Below, one piece after another: positions 7,600 to 16,513 of a stretch of DNA of 52,427 bases. Under the pieces are notes generated by a model. The model was not told the DNA's origin. It was given only the letters and a program-made list of their open reading frames with translations, and did no database searches. Source of the DNA: Deltaproteobacteria bacterium (GTDB taxonomy: Bacteria; Myxococcota; SpSt-1050; JACRCP01); assembly GCA_016218965.1 (NCBI GenBank), contig JACRCP010000124.1:1-52427 (forward strand). Direction: 5' to 3'. Positions within the stretch are counted from its first letter, which is position 1; each line of letters opens with the position of its first letter. The position numbers and the translations under genes are program-made.

Positions 7600-7656
7600 C
7601 GGAGCTTTGGCCGATGGTCAAACCAAGTTTTCGGCATATCCGGAGGTACCACTGAC

Positions 7657-9075
7657 GTGAGGCTGAAAAACGTTCTCTTAATACATCCGATGCACGAGAA
7701 ACTCGGGGACAGTAGAGAGAGAATCTCGATGCAGTTTCCGTGGGGCATCGGCTATCTGACGAAGTACTACCAGACAGCCGGGTACAACGTCCGTGTTCTG
7801 GACGGACAATGTATGCAACTCACCAAGGATGAGATATTGCCATGGATCGACAAGCACGATTTTGATATTGCTGGGATAAGTGCCTTTTCAAGTCAGTTCA
7901 ATTCAGTGAAGTTGATTGCCGAGCATATCAAAAAGACGCACCGCACGCCCGTCATCGTCGGAGGTGCGCTGTCGACCTACCAGCCCCAACTGACGTTAAA
8001 GAACACTGATGTCGATGTGTGCGTAATTGGCGATGGCGAGATCAGCGGTATTGAGGTCCTCGACCATTTCGATGAACTGGATAGAGTAAAGGGAATCGCG
8101 TTCAGAAAACGGGGCGAGGTGTTTTTCACGCAGCCGCAGGACAAATTTGTCAGTCTGGACGATCTTCCGATGCCGGACTTCTCCCTTTTTGAAATGGACA
8201 AGTATCTTAGTGAGGGGCGCCCCTTTGCGGGCGGACTTGCCGCAAAGGATCGCTCGATCAGGTTTATCACATCCCGCGGATGCCCCTACAGCTGTCACTT
8301 TTGTTCGAAATCGGCCAGAACATACAGGGCGATGTCCCCATCGAAAGTACACAACATGGCGGCTTTTTTCAAAAACGAATTCAAGATAGGTGAAATATCA
8401 TTCGGAGACGAGTTGTTCCTTGCGAGCAAATCGAGGTTCAGAGAACTGGCTCCGCAACTGAAGTCATTGGGACTGAAATGGGGATCACAAGCGCGAGTGA
8501 ATATCGTTGACAAGGAATTTCTGGATTTGATCAAGTGGTCAGGCTGTGAAGGTTTGGGATACGGCATTGAAACGGGAAGCCAGAAGATCCTTGACAACAT
8601 GAACAAAGGGATCACAGTGGAGCAAATTGTGAATGCCATGGCCTACACAAAAAAACTGAAGATACCAATGAAGGTCCAACTGATATTCGGATATCCAGGG
8701 GAAGATGAGGCAACGGTTCAGGAGACGATTGAGCTTTTTCGGCGAGTGGATCATCCGGGCCGCAGGTTCGTGGTGATTACCCCAATCCCGGGATCGCAAC
8801 TGTATGCGGACTGCATTCGCCAAGGGCGCATCAAGGACGAAATAGCCCACTTGACTGCCATAGAAAAATCTTTTGGCTGGGGGAAGGTGCATGTCAACTT
8901 CACGAAATGGCCGGACGATGAGATCTATCCTCGGAAACATGCGGCGGAGGCGGCGATAGAAAACAACTACCAAAACAGGAACTTGTTCCGTCGGGTGAAG
9001 TACTTCACCAAGAGGGCAAAAAGACGGATAGAACGGACAATCGGGAAGAGCCGGAAAAAACGGGTCGGTTCATGA
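7657..9075 (+). CDS. B12-binding-domain radical SAM protein
   Basis: Radical SAM enzyme of 472 aa with an N-terminal cobalamin-binding-like domain (about 1-150, with IGYLTKYYQTAGYNVRVLDG and VIVGGALSTYQP). The [4Fe-4S] motif CxxxCxxC is at C209, C213 and C216 (RGCPYSCHFC). A radical SAM barrel follows, with the GYGIETGSQKILDNMNKG segment. Such proteins often methylate or rearrange carbon skeletons, so it may make a C-methyl branched sugar; that is inference. GTG 7657 has GGAGG 10 bases upstream. The gene is visibly richer in A+T than its neighbours, with AAA, ATA and TTG codons common, which suggests a different origin. Confidence 0.9.
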   Translation: MRLKNVLLIHPMHEKLGDSRERISMQFPWGIGYLTKYYQTAGYNVRVLDGQCMQLTKDEILPWIDKHDFDIAGISAFSSQFNSVKLIAEHIKKTHRTPVIVGGALSTYQPQLTLKNTDVDVCVIGDGEISGIEVLDHFDELDRVKGIAFRKRGEVFFTQPQDKFVSLDDLPMPDFSLFEMDKYLSEGRPFAGGLAAKDRSIRFITSRGCPYSCHFCSKSARTYRAMSPSKVHNMAAFFKNEFKIGEISFGDELFLASKSRFRELAPQLKSLGLKWGSQARVNIVDKEFLDLIKWSGCEGLGYGIETGSQKILDNMNKGITVEQIVNAMAYTKKLKIPMKVQLIFGYPGEDEATVQETIELFRRVDHPGRRFVVITPIPGSQLYADCIRQGRIKDEIAHLTAIEKSFGWGKVHVNFTKWPDDEIYPRKHAAEAAIENNYQNRNLFRRVKYFTKRAKRRIERTIGKSRKKRVGS

Positions 9076-11039
9076 TTGAAATAGCTTTGCTGTCAGTCTC
9101 CGAATTCGGAAGAGTGAGAGGAGCGTCGCTTGAGCGCCTTGCCCGGCTTTCCCTCATCGCCGACATATGCCGCGCCAACACCCTCGCCATGGTCAAGCGT
9201 GCGGGCTCGGGGCACCTCGGGACGAGCTTCTCGGCGATGGACATCGTCGTGTACCTGTATCATGAAGTCCTCAACACGCTGTCCGCGGGCTTGGACAATC
9301 CCGGCCGCGACATCTATTTCTCGTCCAAGGGGCACGACGTCCCCGGCCTCTATTCGGTCCTGTACTCGCTTGGTGCAATCCCGCGCGAAAAGTTCATCCG
9401 GCTCCGGCGCTTCGGGGGGCTTGATGGCCACCCCGATACCGGCATCCCGGGGATCGAGTCGAATTCGGGGTCGCTCGGAATGGGGATTTCAAAAGGCAAA
9501 GGGATGGCTTGGGCCAAGAGGCACAAAGGGTGGGGCGGCCGCGTCTACGTACTCACGGGTGACGGCGAGTTCCAGGAGGGGCAGAACTTCGAGGCACTCC
9601 AGACGGCGCATCACCAGGGAATATCGAATCTCACGGTCATCATCGATCACAACAAGGTGCAGTCGGACAAACCTGTCAGCGAAATCGTCGATTTAGGCGA
9701 TCTTGGCGGGAAATTGGGGGCGTTCGGATGGCACGTCGAGCGATGCGACGGCCACGACTTCGGGCAACTCTCTGCCGCAGTCGGTCGGTGCCGCGAGGTC
9801 GGGGACCGGCCGCAGATCATCATCGCCGACACCATCAAGGGCCGCGGCGTGTCGTTCATGGAACATCCGCAGGCCCTCGAGGATGGAAAAGGGCTCTACC
9901 CGTGGCATGCCGGGGCGCCGGCGGACGGGCCTTTCGAACAGGGGTATGCGGAGATCGTCGGCCGAATAAAGGCGGCGTATTTGGCGCAGGGTCTTGGCGA
10001 ACCGGTTTTCGAGCGCGTCGAGCCCGAGCCGCAGGGCCGGGAGCGCGTCACCCTTCTGGGCGAACCTGTGAGCGAGGCCGCCGAGGACCGAATCCGTGCC
10101 AAGGTGTCCGATGAGTATGTAGCCAAGGCGTTCGGCGAAGCGCTGCTCGAGATCGCGCCGTCAAGGCCCGATCTCGTCGTCCTCGACGCCGACCTCGCCT
10201 CGGACTGCAGGGTGAGGGGCTTCGAGAACGCCGTTGCGGACCGATTCATCGAAAACGGCATTGCCGAACAGGACATGGTGTCAATGGCGGGTGGCCTGGC
10301 AAGGATGGGCATGCTTCCCGTCGTGAACTCGTTTGCGGCGTTTCTGGCCTCGCGCGCCAACGAACAGATCTACAACAACGCGAGTGAGAAGACGAAGATC
10401 ATCTACGCGCTTCACTACGCCGGGCTGATCCCTGCTGGCCCCGGCAAGTCGCACCAGAGCATCAGGGACATCTCGCTTCTGGGGGCGCTTCCGAACATGA
10501 CAATCGTCCAGCCGTGCAACGCCGATGAGACGCGGCAGGTCGTGAGGTGGTGCGTCGAGGAGGCGCGGGAGAACTGCGCCATCCGACTGATAATATCGCC
10601 GTCGCCGCGTGTCGTGCCGCTCCCGCCCGCCTACCGCCTGACCTACGGTAGGGGGGCGGTCATCCGGGACGGCAAGGACGCCGTGATGTTCGCGTACGGG
10701 CCGGTGATGCTCCACGAGGCGCTGGTGGCCTCGGAGCTGCTCGCCGAGCGCGGGTTCGGCCTGCGCGTCGTCAACATGTCCTGGCTCAACCGGTTCGACG
10801 CGGCGTGGCTTGCCGATGCCGTCCGGCCGTTCGAGCGCGTCTACGTCCTTGAAGACCACGCCCCGGTGGGCGGGCTTTCGGACCGCCTGCGCGATGCTCT
10901 CCACGCGGCGGGCCTTCTCGATGGCCGGCGCTTAACGACATTCGCTGTCGAAGGCTGGCCCGCCTGCGGGACGCCGCCGGAGGCGCTGGGGGCCCACGGG
11001 CTGGACGGCATTTCGTTGGCGGAAAGACTCGCACGATGA
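9072..11039 (+). CDS. Transketolase, full length
   Basis: TPP-dependent transketolase (655 aa) with both halves fused. The N-terminal half shows RAGSGHLGTSFSAMD, SKGHDVPGLYS and the TPP motif GDGEFQEGQNFEALQ ending in IDHNKVQ. The C-terminal half has ENGIAEQDMVSMAGGLARMG with the catalytic Glu, and ends with EDHAPVGGLSDRL. The first 14 residues are not conserved; GTG 9114 (MRGASLERLARLS) is an alternative start. The chosen ATG overlaps the stop of the radical SAM gene. Transketolase moves two-carbon units between ketoses and aldoses and can make sedoheptulose 7-phosphate, the substrate of the GmhA-like enzyme at 21205. Its presence inside a glycan locus is uncommon. Confidence 0.92.
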   Translation: MIEIALLSVSEFGRVRGASLERLARLSLIADICRANTLAMVKRAGSGHLGTSFSAMDIVVYLYHEVLNTLSAGLDNPGRDIYFSSKGHDVPGLYSVLYSLGAIPREKFIRLRRFGGLDGHPDTGIPGIESNSGSLGMGISKGKGMAWAKRHKGWGGRVYVLTGDGEFQEGQNFEALQTAHHQGISNLTVIIDHNKVQSDKPVSEIVDLGDLGGKLGAFGWHVERCDGHDFGQLSAAVGRCREVGDRPQIIIADTIKGRGVSFMEHPQALEDGKGLYPWHAGAPADGPFEQGYAEIVGRIKAAYLAQGLGEPVFERVEPEPQGRERVTLLGEPVSEAAEDRIRAKVSDEYVAKAFGEALLEIAPSRPDLVVLDADLASDCRVRGFENAVADRFIENGIAEQDMVSMAGGLARMGMLPVVNSFAAFLASRANEQIYNNASEKTKIIYALHYAGLIPAGPGKSHQSIRDISLLGALPNMTIVQPCNADETRQVVRWCVEEARENCAIRLIISPSPRVVPLPPAYRLTYGRGAVIRDGKDAVMFAYGPVMLHEALVASELLAERGFGLRVVNMSWLNRFDAAWLADAVRPFERVYVLEDHAPVGGLSDRLRDALHAAGLLDGRRLTTFAVEGWPACGTPPEALGAHGLDGISLAERLAR

Positions 11040-12424
11040 AACCGAAAATACTCGTCGTCGTTTCAAATCCTTGGACGTACCGGAACATCTTCTGCACATC
11101 GCTTGCGAGGATGCTTGTCGAGAATTTTGATGTATCGTTTTGCACGTGTCGCGAGGAAATCGCGCAACCCATTCGGGAGCAGTTCCCAGACCTGACGGTC
11201 AACACGATTCCGTATGGCGCGGTAGCAAAGAAGAACTTCGAACGCCTATTGTACCAGTATCGTTGTGAGGCGGCCGTGTGTTCCGGTGAGTCACGGTACC
11301 TTTGGTTGAATTTCACCTGGCACAACGACAGGAGCAGGCGAGCCAGACTCATGAGGGCGTTCGGGTTCGACATGCCGCGCCCGAGGGCGACGACCGACGA
11401 CCTGCGGCGGGCCATGGAAGACAGCTACCGCGGTCTCGTCACTGACGAGCCGTGCATTCAGAGCGCAACGAACCTGCTTCGCAGCGTGAAACCCGAGTTT
11501 GTGTGGCTGGGAACCACGATGTTGGATTTCGATCTGCTCATGACGGCCGCGGCCCGCGAGACGGGAACGAAGTTCTTTTCCACCGTTTTGGGCTGGGACA
11601 ACCTTTCCAGCAAGACGTTTCCGGTGGCCCCCTCGCTTGCCTATCTAATCTGGGGCGACTCAATGGAGGAAGACATTGTCCCCTATTTCGAGTTGATAGG
11701 CCGGAACATGCCGCTATTCAAGGTCGGGAGTCCGCAGTTCGACAGCCATGCGACATATCTGGCGAGCGGCCCGTCCGACCGTCCACACCCTGGCGGACAC
11801 GGATTCGACCCTTCGAAACCCGTGGTATTCTATGGCGGAACGAGCGAGCTCACTATGGCGAACGAGCACGAGCTCGTCACCGAGCTCGTCGCCGCCATAC
11901 GGCAAAAGGTGCTCCCGGAAAGCCAGTGGCTCGTGCGGTTGCACCCCAAGGACAACGGGCGTCGTTGGGATGCCGTCCGCGCGCTGCCCGGGGTGGTCGT
12001 GTTTCAACCCAGAAAAGAAAAGCAGTTCGAAGCCTGGCTGCCCGATCGAAAAGAGGTCGACACCATGGTCGGGCAGATCGGGATGGCCAGCCTGGTGTTG
12101 AACAACGCATCGACGCTTACTCTTGATGCCTGCGCGTTGGACAAACCGGTCGTCAATATCCGGTTTGAGCCGGGCGGCAAGAAAGTGCGCCGGTCGGATT
12201 TCCTTTTCGAATACGACCACATGAAAAAGATCATGAACAGTGGCGCCTTTCCGGTCTGCAACACGATGACCGAAGTCCTCGAAGAGACCCGGAGGGCGTT
12301 GGCCGCTCCCGCCGAAAGATCGGCGGCAAGGGAAAAGATCTCTCGGCGAATTGTCGGTGTCCTCGACGGCAAAGTAGCTGAACGGATCGTAAACGCGGTG
12401 TCAGAGATCATCGCTCACGCGTGA
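11036..12424 (+). CDS. Predicted GT-B-fold transferase, TagF/KpsS-like
   Basis: I do not recognise a named family. The protein (462 aa) has a Rossmann-like start (KILVVVSNPW) and a C-terminal half with GSPQFDSH, VVFYGGTSE, VRLHPKDNG and NNASTLTLDACALDKPVVNI. The order GSPxxD, HPK, S/TxxxDAxxxDKPVxxx resembles the C-terminal domain of CDP-glycerol glycerophosphotransferases and capsule transferases of the KpsS type. Two further proteins in the window (21766 and 23172) share these motifs. It overlaps transketolase by 4 bases. It could transfer a CMP-activated ulosonic acid, since GT-B transferases of that sort occur beside CMP-sugar genes, but this is inference. Confidence 0.6.
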   Translation: MKPKILVVVSNPWTYRNIFCTSLARMLVENFDVSFCTCREEIAQPIREQFPDLTVNTIPYGAVAKKNFERLLYQYRCEAAVCSGESRYLWLNFTWHNDRSRRARLMRAFGFDMPRPRATTDDLRRAMEDSYRGLVTDEPCIQSATNLLRSVKPEFVWLGTTMLDFDLLMTAAARETGTKFFSTVLGWDNLSSKTFPVAPSLAYLIWGDSMEEDIVPYFELIGRNMPLFKVGSPQFDSHATYLASGPSDRPHPGGHGFDPSKPVVFYGGTSELTMANEHELVTELVAAIRQKVLPESQWLVRLHPKDNGRRWDAVRALPGVVVFQPRKEKQFEAWLPDRKEVDTMVGQIGMASLVLNNASTLTLDACALDKPVVNIRFEPGGKKVRRSDFLFEYDHMKKIMNSGAFPVCNTMTEVLEETRRALAAPAERSAAREKISRRIVGVLDGKVAERIVNAVSEIIAHA

Positions 12425-12437
12425 AAGGCCCCGCACC

Positions 12438-13352
12438 GTGCGTTTGAAATTACTGGAGACGGCGCTTGTGGCGATCAAGGACACGAAGACGTACGAGAAG
12501 TTGGTTGGGCCTTTCTACTGGTTTCTTGTTCGCCGGGGTAGATCGATCACCGAAAGGTACTACGATCTCGTCCGCGACAAAGCGTTCGGCGGGTATGCAA
12601 GGCGCGAGGTCCCGCTCCTACACGAGGCGCGGATGCGGTACCCTGATTCGGACTTCGACATCGAAAACCCTCTGGTGACGGTGTACATTCCGACGTACAA
12701 CCGGGGGCGACTCCTTTGCGAGCGCACCATCCCATCGGTGCTGAATCAAACGCACGCCAACATCGAGCTGATCGTGGTTGCTGACAACTGCACGGACGGG
12801 ACGCCGGATCTCGTCAGGAAGTTTGGGGACAGGCGAATCAGGCTTGTCGAGCTTCGGGAGAAGGAGGATCTCCCGAAAAACAAGGTGAATCGTTGGCGGG
12901 CCGCGGGGACCGCGGCGGTACATGCGGCAATGGACGCGGCAAAGGGTCTGTGGCTGGCGCACCTGGATGACGATGATGTGTTTGAACGGGACCATGTGGA
13001 GGTCCTGCTTGACCATGGGCGAAAAAGGGCACTCGAGTTCGTGTTCGGCAAGACGCGGGTCGAGATGGAGCCGGGAAGATGGATCGAACGTGGAGGGCCG
13101 TGCCTGCCCAGCGGTTTGCCCCCGTACAGGCATTCGAAGAGTTTCATTTCTCATTCGAGCATCATGTACAGGCACTACCTGCGTCTTTTCAAGTATGACG
13201 TCGAAGCGTGGCGACTTCGCTACGGCGCCGATGCACACAAATGGCAGAGGCTGGGCAGGGCCGGGGTCCGTGGCGGATTTGTCGACAAGGTAGTGACCAC
13301 GCTGCCTCTCAGGCCGGGAGAGACGTTGAGGGGGATTCGACAACCGGATTGA
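12438..13352 (+). CDS. Glycosyltransferase family 2
   Basis: GT-A inverting glycosyltransferase (304 aa). The nucleotide-sugar fold starts at VTVYIPTYNRGR (about 80-91) and continues with ELIVVADNCTDGTPDLV. The metal-binding Asp cluster is HLDDDD at 175-180. About 80 N-terminal residues precede the catalytic domain, including a short aromatic stretch (GPFYWFLVRRGR), and no membrane helix is evident in the C-terminus. The start is GTG 12438, 13 bases after the previous stop. Donor and acceptor cannot be predicted. Confidence 0.88.
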   Translation: MRLKLLETALVAIKDTKTYEKLVGPFYWFLVRRGRSITERYYDLVRDKAFGGYARREVPLLHEARMRYPDSDFDIENPLVTVYIPTYNRGRLLCERTIPSVLNQTHANIELIVVADNCTDGTPDLVRKFGDRRIRLVELREKEDLPKNKVNRWRAAGTAAVHAAMDAAKGLWLAHLDDDDVFERDHVEVLLDHGRKRALEFVFGKTRVEMEPGRWIERGGPCLPSGLPPYRHSKSFISHSSIMYRHYLRLFKYDVEAWRLRYGADAHKWQRLGRAGVRGGFVDKVVTTLPLRPGETLRGIRQPD

Positions 13353-13364
13353 GGTGCCGGGGCT

Positions 13365-14270
13365 GTGGTTGAGTCGCGCAGACGGGGAAATGCCATTTTG
13401 GGCAGTTGGGATGAGCGGAGAACCCGGCTTGTTGAGTTTGTGCGGACCTGTTACCGGGGCTGCGTTCCGTCGCGATTGCGCTTTGACCTCTTTCGTATGC
13501 GCAAAGGCTTTCGTCTTCGACTGTTCTATTGGGGGTCACGGTACGAATGCTGCATATGCGGCGGCAGATTCAGGAAGATGGCCCCCCTCGACTTGAGGTC
13601 GAGATCCCGCCCGGGAGGACTTGTGCCGGCGGTAGTGGTCGAAAACACGGTGTGTCCGGGCTGCCATTCGAATCTGAGACACCGCTTGTTCTGGGAAGTC
13701 TGCCGGGAAAGGCTCACGGGCACGGTCCTTCACTTTGCGCCCGAGCCGTGCCTCTCGGTTCGTTTGGCCGCGATGCCCGAGGTGGACTACATCACCGCCG
13801 ACCTTCTGCGGACCGACGTGAAACTCATCACGAGCATTTCCGCTATCAACCTTCCGGATGGCGCTGTTGACGGAGTGATTGCAATTCATGTTCTAGAACA
13901 CGTCAGGGATGACCGCGCGGCGATGAACGAGGTTTTCAGAGTCCTCAAGGGTGGCGGCTGGTTCGCCTTGGCGGTGCCGCTCTGGGACAAGGCGACACTC
14001 GAAGACCCGTCAATTGTGACTGATGAAGCGAGGGCGGCTGCGTACGGTCAGGCAAACCACGTTCGCATCTACGGTCGGGACATCGAAGACAGGTTGTCCG
14101 GCACCGGGTTTGAAGTCGAGGTGTTTGACTACCGCACGGTGTTCAACGGTGAGGTCGAGAGGAACTTCCAACACGATGCCGAAGGCGTTCTGTTTCTGGC
14201 CGCGAAGCCGGGCGACGGCAGGGGACTCGTGCATCGGGTCCGGACGGACCAGAGGGCGGCTTGCGCGTGA
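13365..14270 (+). CDS. Class I SAM methyltransferase with zinc-ribbon-like N-terminus
   Basis: The protein (301 aa) has two Cys pairs near the N-terminus (ECCICGG at 61-67 and VCPGCHS at 96-102) that look like a zinc site. A methyltransferase core follows: VLHFAPEPCLSVRLA replaces the glycine-rich motif I, as in a known subgroup with the vLHfAPE signature, and VDGVIAIHVLEHV plus FRVLKGGGWF are typical later motifs. It probably methylates a sugar or another small molecule in glycan synthesis. Start GTG 13365 is the likeliest; the ribosome site is weak. Its 3' end overlaps the next gene by 4 bases (GTGA). Confidence 0.82.
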   Translation: MVESRRRGNAILGSWDERRTRLVEFVRTCYRGCVPSRLRFDLFRMRKGFRLRLFYWGSRYECCICGGRFRKMAPLDLRSRSRPGGLVPAVVVENTVCPGCHSNLRHRLFWEVCRERLTGTVLHFAPEPCLSVRLAAMPEVDYITADLLRTDVKLITSISAINLPDGAVDGVIAIHVLEHVRDDRAAMNEVFRVLKGGGWFALAVPLWDKATLEDPSIVTDEARAAAYGQANHVRIYGRDIEDRLSGTGFEVEVFDYRTVFNGEVERNFQHDAEGVLFLAAKPGDGRGLVHRVRTDQRAACA

Positions 14271-14989
14271 GCGACGGAATCCTGGCCGTTGTTCCGGCGC
14301 GCGGCGGGTCAAAGGGGATCCCGCGGAAGAACATTGCGCCGTTTTTGGGGAAGCCACTGATATCTTGGACCATTGAGGCCGCGCTTGAAAGCGGGGCGGC
14401 CGGACGTCTGATTGTTTCGACGGACGACCCGGAGATCGCGGCGGTTGCACGTTCGCTGGGTGCCGAGGTTCCGTTCATTCGTCCGGCCGAGCTGGCGCAG
14501 GACGCAACGCCCACGGCGCCCGTCGTTCGGCACGCGCTCGATTGGGTGATCGCGGACGGTTTTCGGCCCGATTTCGTCATGGTTCTTGAGCCTACATCCC
14601 CGGCGCGTCGGGCGTTTCACATTCGTGAGGCGGCGCAGCTTCTGCGAACCTCGGGGGCCGACTCGGTGGCAAGCGTATCCCGGGTGCCCCACCACTACGT
14701 TCCTTCAAAGGTCCTGACGGTGAACGGCGATGGCACGCTCACCGGCGTGTCGGGACAACCGATAGGTTCGATGGTTCACCGGCGGCAGGACCTGCCCGCG
14801 GCGTACGCGATGAACGGCCTGATCTTCTCGTGCCGCGCAGAGTGTCTGCTTGCCGACCCGCCGTCACTCTGGGGCGCGCGCGTGCAGGCGTACGTGGTTG
14901 ACTCGAAGTACGCCATTGACCTCGACGACCCCGACGACTGGCCCGTGGCCGAGCTCAGGGTGCGGCGCATCCTGGAAGGAGGGCCGTGA
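14267..14989 (+). CDS. CMP-sugar synthetase (acylneuraminate cytidylyltransferase family), set 2
   Basis: Cytidylyltransferase of 240 aa. The CTP-binding loop VPARGGSKGIPRKNI lies near the N-terminus, followed by RLIVSTDDPEIA, GAEVPFIRPAELAQD, LEPTSPARR and a C-terminal IDLDDPDDW segment with conserved acidic residues. These motifs match NeuA, LegF and PseF enzymes, which activate nonulosonic acids. I use GTG 14267, which overlaps the previous stop as GTGA, rather than the TTG two codons earlier. It leads a tight group with a NeuC-type epimerase, a CBS protein and a NeuB, so it should activate the product of that set. Confidence 0.9.
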   Translation: MSDGILAVVPARGGSKGIPRKNIAPFLGKPLISWTIEAALESGAAGRLIVSTDDPEIAAVARSLGAEVPFIRPAELAQDATPTAPVVRHALDWVIADGFRPDFVMVLEPTSPARRAFHIREAAQLLRTSGADSVASVSRVPHHYVPSKVLTVNGDGTLTGVSGQPIGSMVHRRQDLPAAYAMNGLIFSCRAECLLADPPSLWGARVQAYVVDSKYAIDLDDPDDWPVAELRVRRILEGGP

Positions 14990-16131
14990 GAAACATCCTT
15001 CTCATCACCGGATCACGCGGCGAGTACGGGTACATAAGGCCCATCGTGCGCGAGATCGAAAAGGCGCCGGACCTCGACTACTCGCTTGTGGTGACCAACC
15101 TCCACCTGCTCACCGAGTTCGGCCGGAGCGTGGAGGAGATCGAGAAAGACGGCCTCGAGATAGCCGAGCGTCTTTTCATGGCGCTCGACGGGTACACGCC
15201 GGCGTCCATGAGCAAGTCTTTGGGCATCTTCCTGATGGGCATCACCGACGTGCTCTCGCGCATGAAGCCGGACATCGTCCTTTTGGCCGGAGACCGGGGC
15301 GAGCAACTGATGACGGCCATCGCCGCCGGGCACATGAACATCCCGATCGCCCACATCCAGGCCGGCGAGCTTTCGGGGAACATCGACGGCATGAGTCGGC
15401 ACGCGATCACGCGCTTCGCCCACATCCACTTCGCCTCGAGCGAGGATGCCGCGCAACGCCTGAGGCGTATGGGCGAGCAGGATTCTAGAATTCACTTGAC
15501 CGGGGCGCCCCAGCTTGACGAGCTTCATCGCGGGGACTACGCGCCGCTCGATGAGATCACCGGTCTGTTCCGGCTCGATCCCAAGGTCCCGTTCGTGCTC
15601 TTCGTGCAGCACCCCGTGACCGAGGAGTACGATTCGACCGCCCGCCAGGTTGAGGAGACTCTTGAGGCCATCTGCGAAATAGGGGTCCCCACCGTTGCGA
15701 TATTCCCGAACAACGACGCCGGGAGCGCCGAGCTTCGCCGCGTGCTCGAGCGCTACCGGAGGCCGTTCATCAAGATCGAACGGAACCTGTCGCGGCGCAT
15801 ATACCTGGGCCTTCTGCACTCGGCGTCCGCGATGGTGGGGAACTCGTCAAGCGGCCTCATCGAGGCGCCGTGCTTTAGGCTCCCGGCCGTGAACGTGGGC
15901 ACCCGCCAGCGCGGGCGCGAGCGAGGCAGCAACGTCATTGACGTCGAAGCCGAAAAATCGGCCATTCGCCGGGCGCTCGAGCGGGCGCTCTCGGCCGATT
16001 TTCGGACGAAGCTCGACGCCGACTGCCGAAACCCGTACCTGGGCGACGGCAACGTGTCGCAGAGGATAGTCGAGATCCTGCGGACCGTGCTGATAGACGA
16101 GGATCTGCTCAAAAAGCAGATCGCCTATTGA
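14986..16131 (+). CDS. UDP-N-acetylglucosamine 2-epimerase, hydrolysing (NeuC/LegG type)
   Basis: The enzyme (381 aa) would hydrolyse a UDP- or GDP-GlcNAc-type sugar with inversion at C2, giving a free ManNAc-type sugar for NeuB. Motifs run in the family order: TGSRGEYGYIRPI, LLAGDRGEQL, HIQAGELSGNIDGMSRHAITRF, FVQHPVTEEY, IFPNNDAGS, VGNSSSGLIEA, and VNVGTRQRGRERGSNVIDV. All catalytic regions appear intact. It starts with GTG in a GTGA overlap. A CBS protein and a NeuB follow, which strongly supports a legionaminic- or neuraminic-type route rather than a non-hydrolysing WecB role. Confidence 0.92.
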   Translation: MRNILLITGSRGEYGYIRPIVREIEKAPDLDYSLVVTNLHLLTEFGRSVEEIEKDGLEIAERLFMALDGYTPASMSKSLGIFLMGITDVLSRMKPDIVLLAGDRGEQLMTAIAAGHMNIPIAHIQAGELSGNIDGMSRHAITRFAHIHFASSEDAAQRLRRMGEQDSRIHLTGAPQLDELHRGDYAPLDEITGLFRLDPKVPFVLFVQHPVTEEYDSTARQVEETLEAICEIGVPTVAIFPNNDAGSAELRRVLERYRRPFIKIERNLSRRIYLGLLHSASAMVGNSSSGLIEAPCFRLPAVNVGTRQRGRERGSNVIDVEAEKSAIRRALERALSADFRTKLDADCRNPYLGDGNVSQRIVEILRTVLIDEDLLKKQIAY

Positions 16132-16147
16132 AGTGACGGGAGGGAGC

Positions 16148-16513
16148 ATGCCGGTTGACCTTTCACAGTTTACGGTCGAGCGCACGGACTCGATAAGGAC
16201 CGCCATGGAGCGGATTACCGCAAATCGCCACCGCGTTGTGGTCGTGCTCGACGCCGGGACGGTCGTCGGCACGGTGAGCGACGGTGATCTGCGCCGGGCG
16301 TTTCTCAAGGACGTCCTGCCTATTGCGCCGGTGGACAAGATCATGAACGTCAACTGTTTCACGACGCGCGAGAGGGACCGCGCCAGGCTGCGGGAGATCA
16401 TCGCCCGGGAGAAGCTGACGGTTCTTCCCGTGGTCGACGAGAAGAACCGGCTTCTCGACATCGCCGTGGCCTACGAGCCGTACGGCGAGGAGGAGGATCC
16501 CCATGGCCCGTGA
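16148..16513 (+). CDS. Stand-alone CBS-domain pair protein
   Basis: A 121-aa protein made only of two CBS motifs (SIRTAMERITANRHRVVVVL with GTVSDGDLRRAFLKD, then DKIMNVNCFTTRE with LTVLPVVDEKNRLLDIAVAYE). CBS pairs bind adenosyl ligands and regulate partner enzymes. In legionaminic acid loci a CBS pair is normally fused to a sugar-1-phosphate nucleotidyltransferase (PtmE type); here that catalytic half is missing. I chose ATG 16148, which has GGGAGGGA just upstream, over GTG 16133. It overlaps the NeuB gene by 11 bases, so translation is probably coupled. Confidence 0.88.
   Translation: MPVDLSQFTVERTDSIRTAMERITANRHRVVVVLDAGTVVGTVSDGDLRRAFLKDVLPIAPVDKIMNVNCFTTRERDRARLREIIAREKLTVLPVVDEKNRLLDIAVAYEPYGEEEDPHGP

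Noticed and set aside
13627..13640. ops/JUMPstart-like GGCGGTAG element for RfaH
   Set aside because: The match is partial, lies inside a methyltransferase gene, and is not upstream of the locus.
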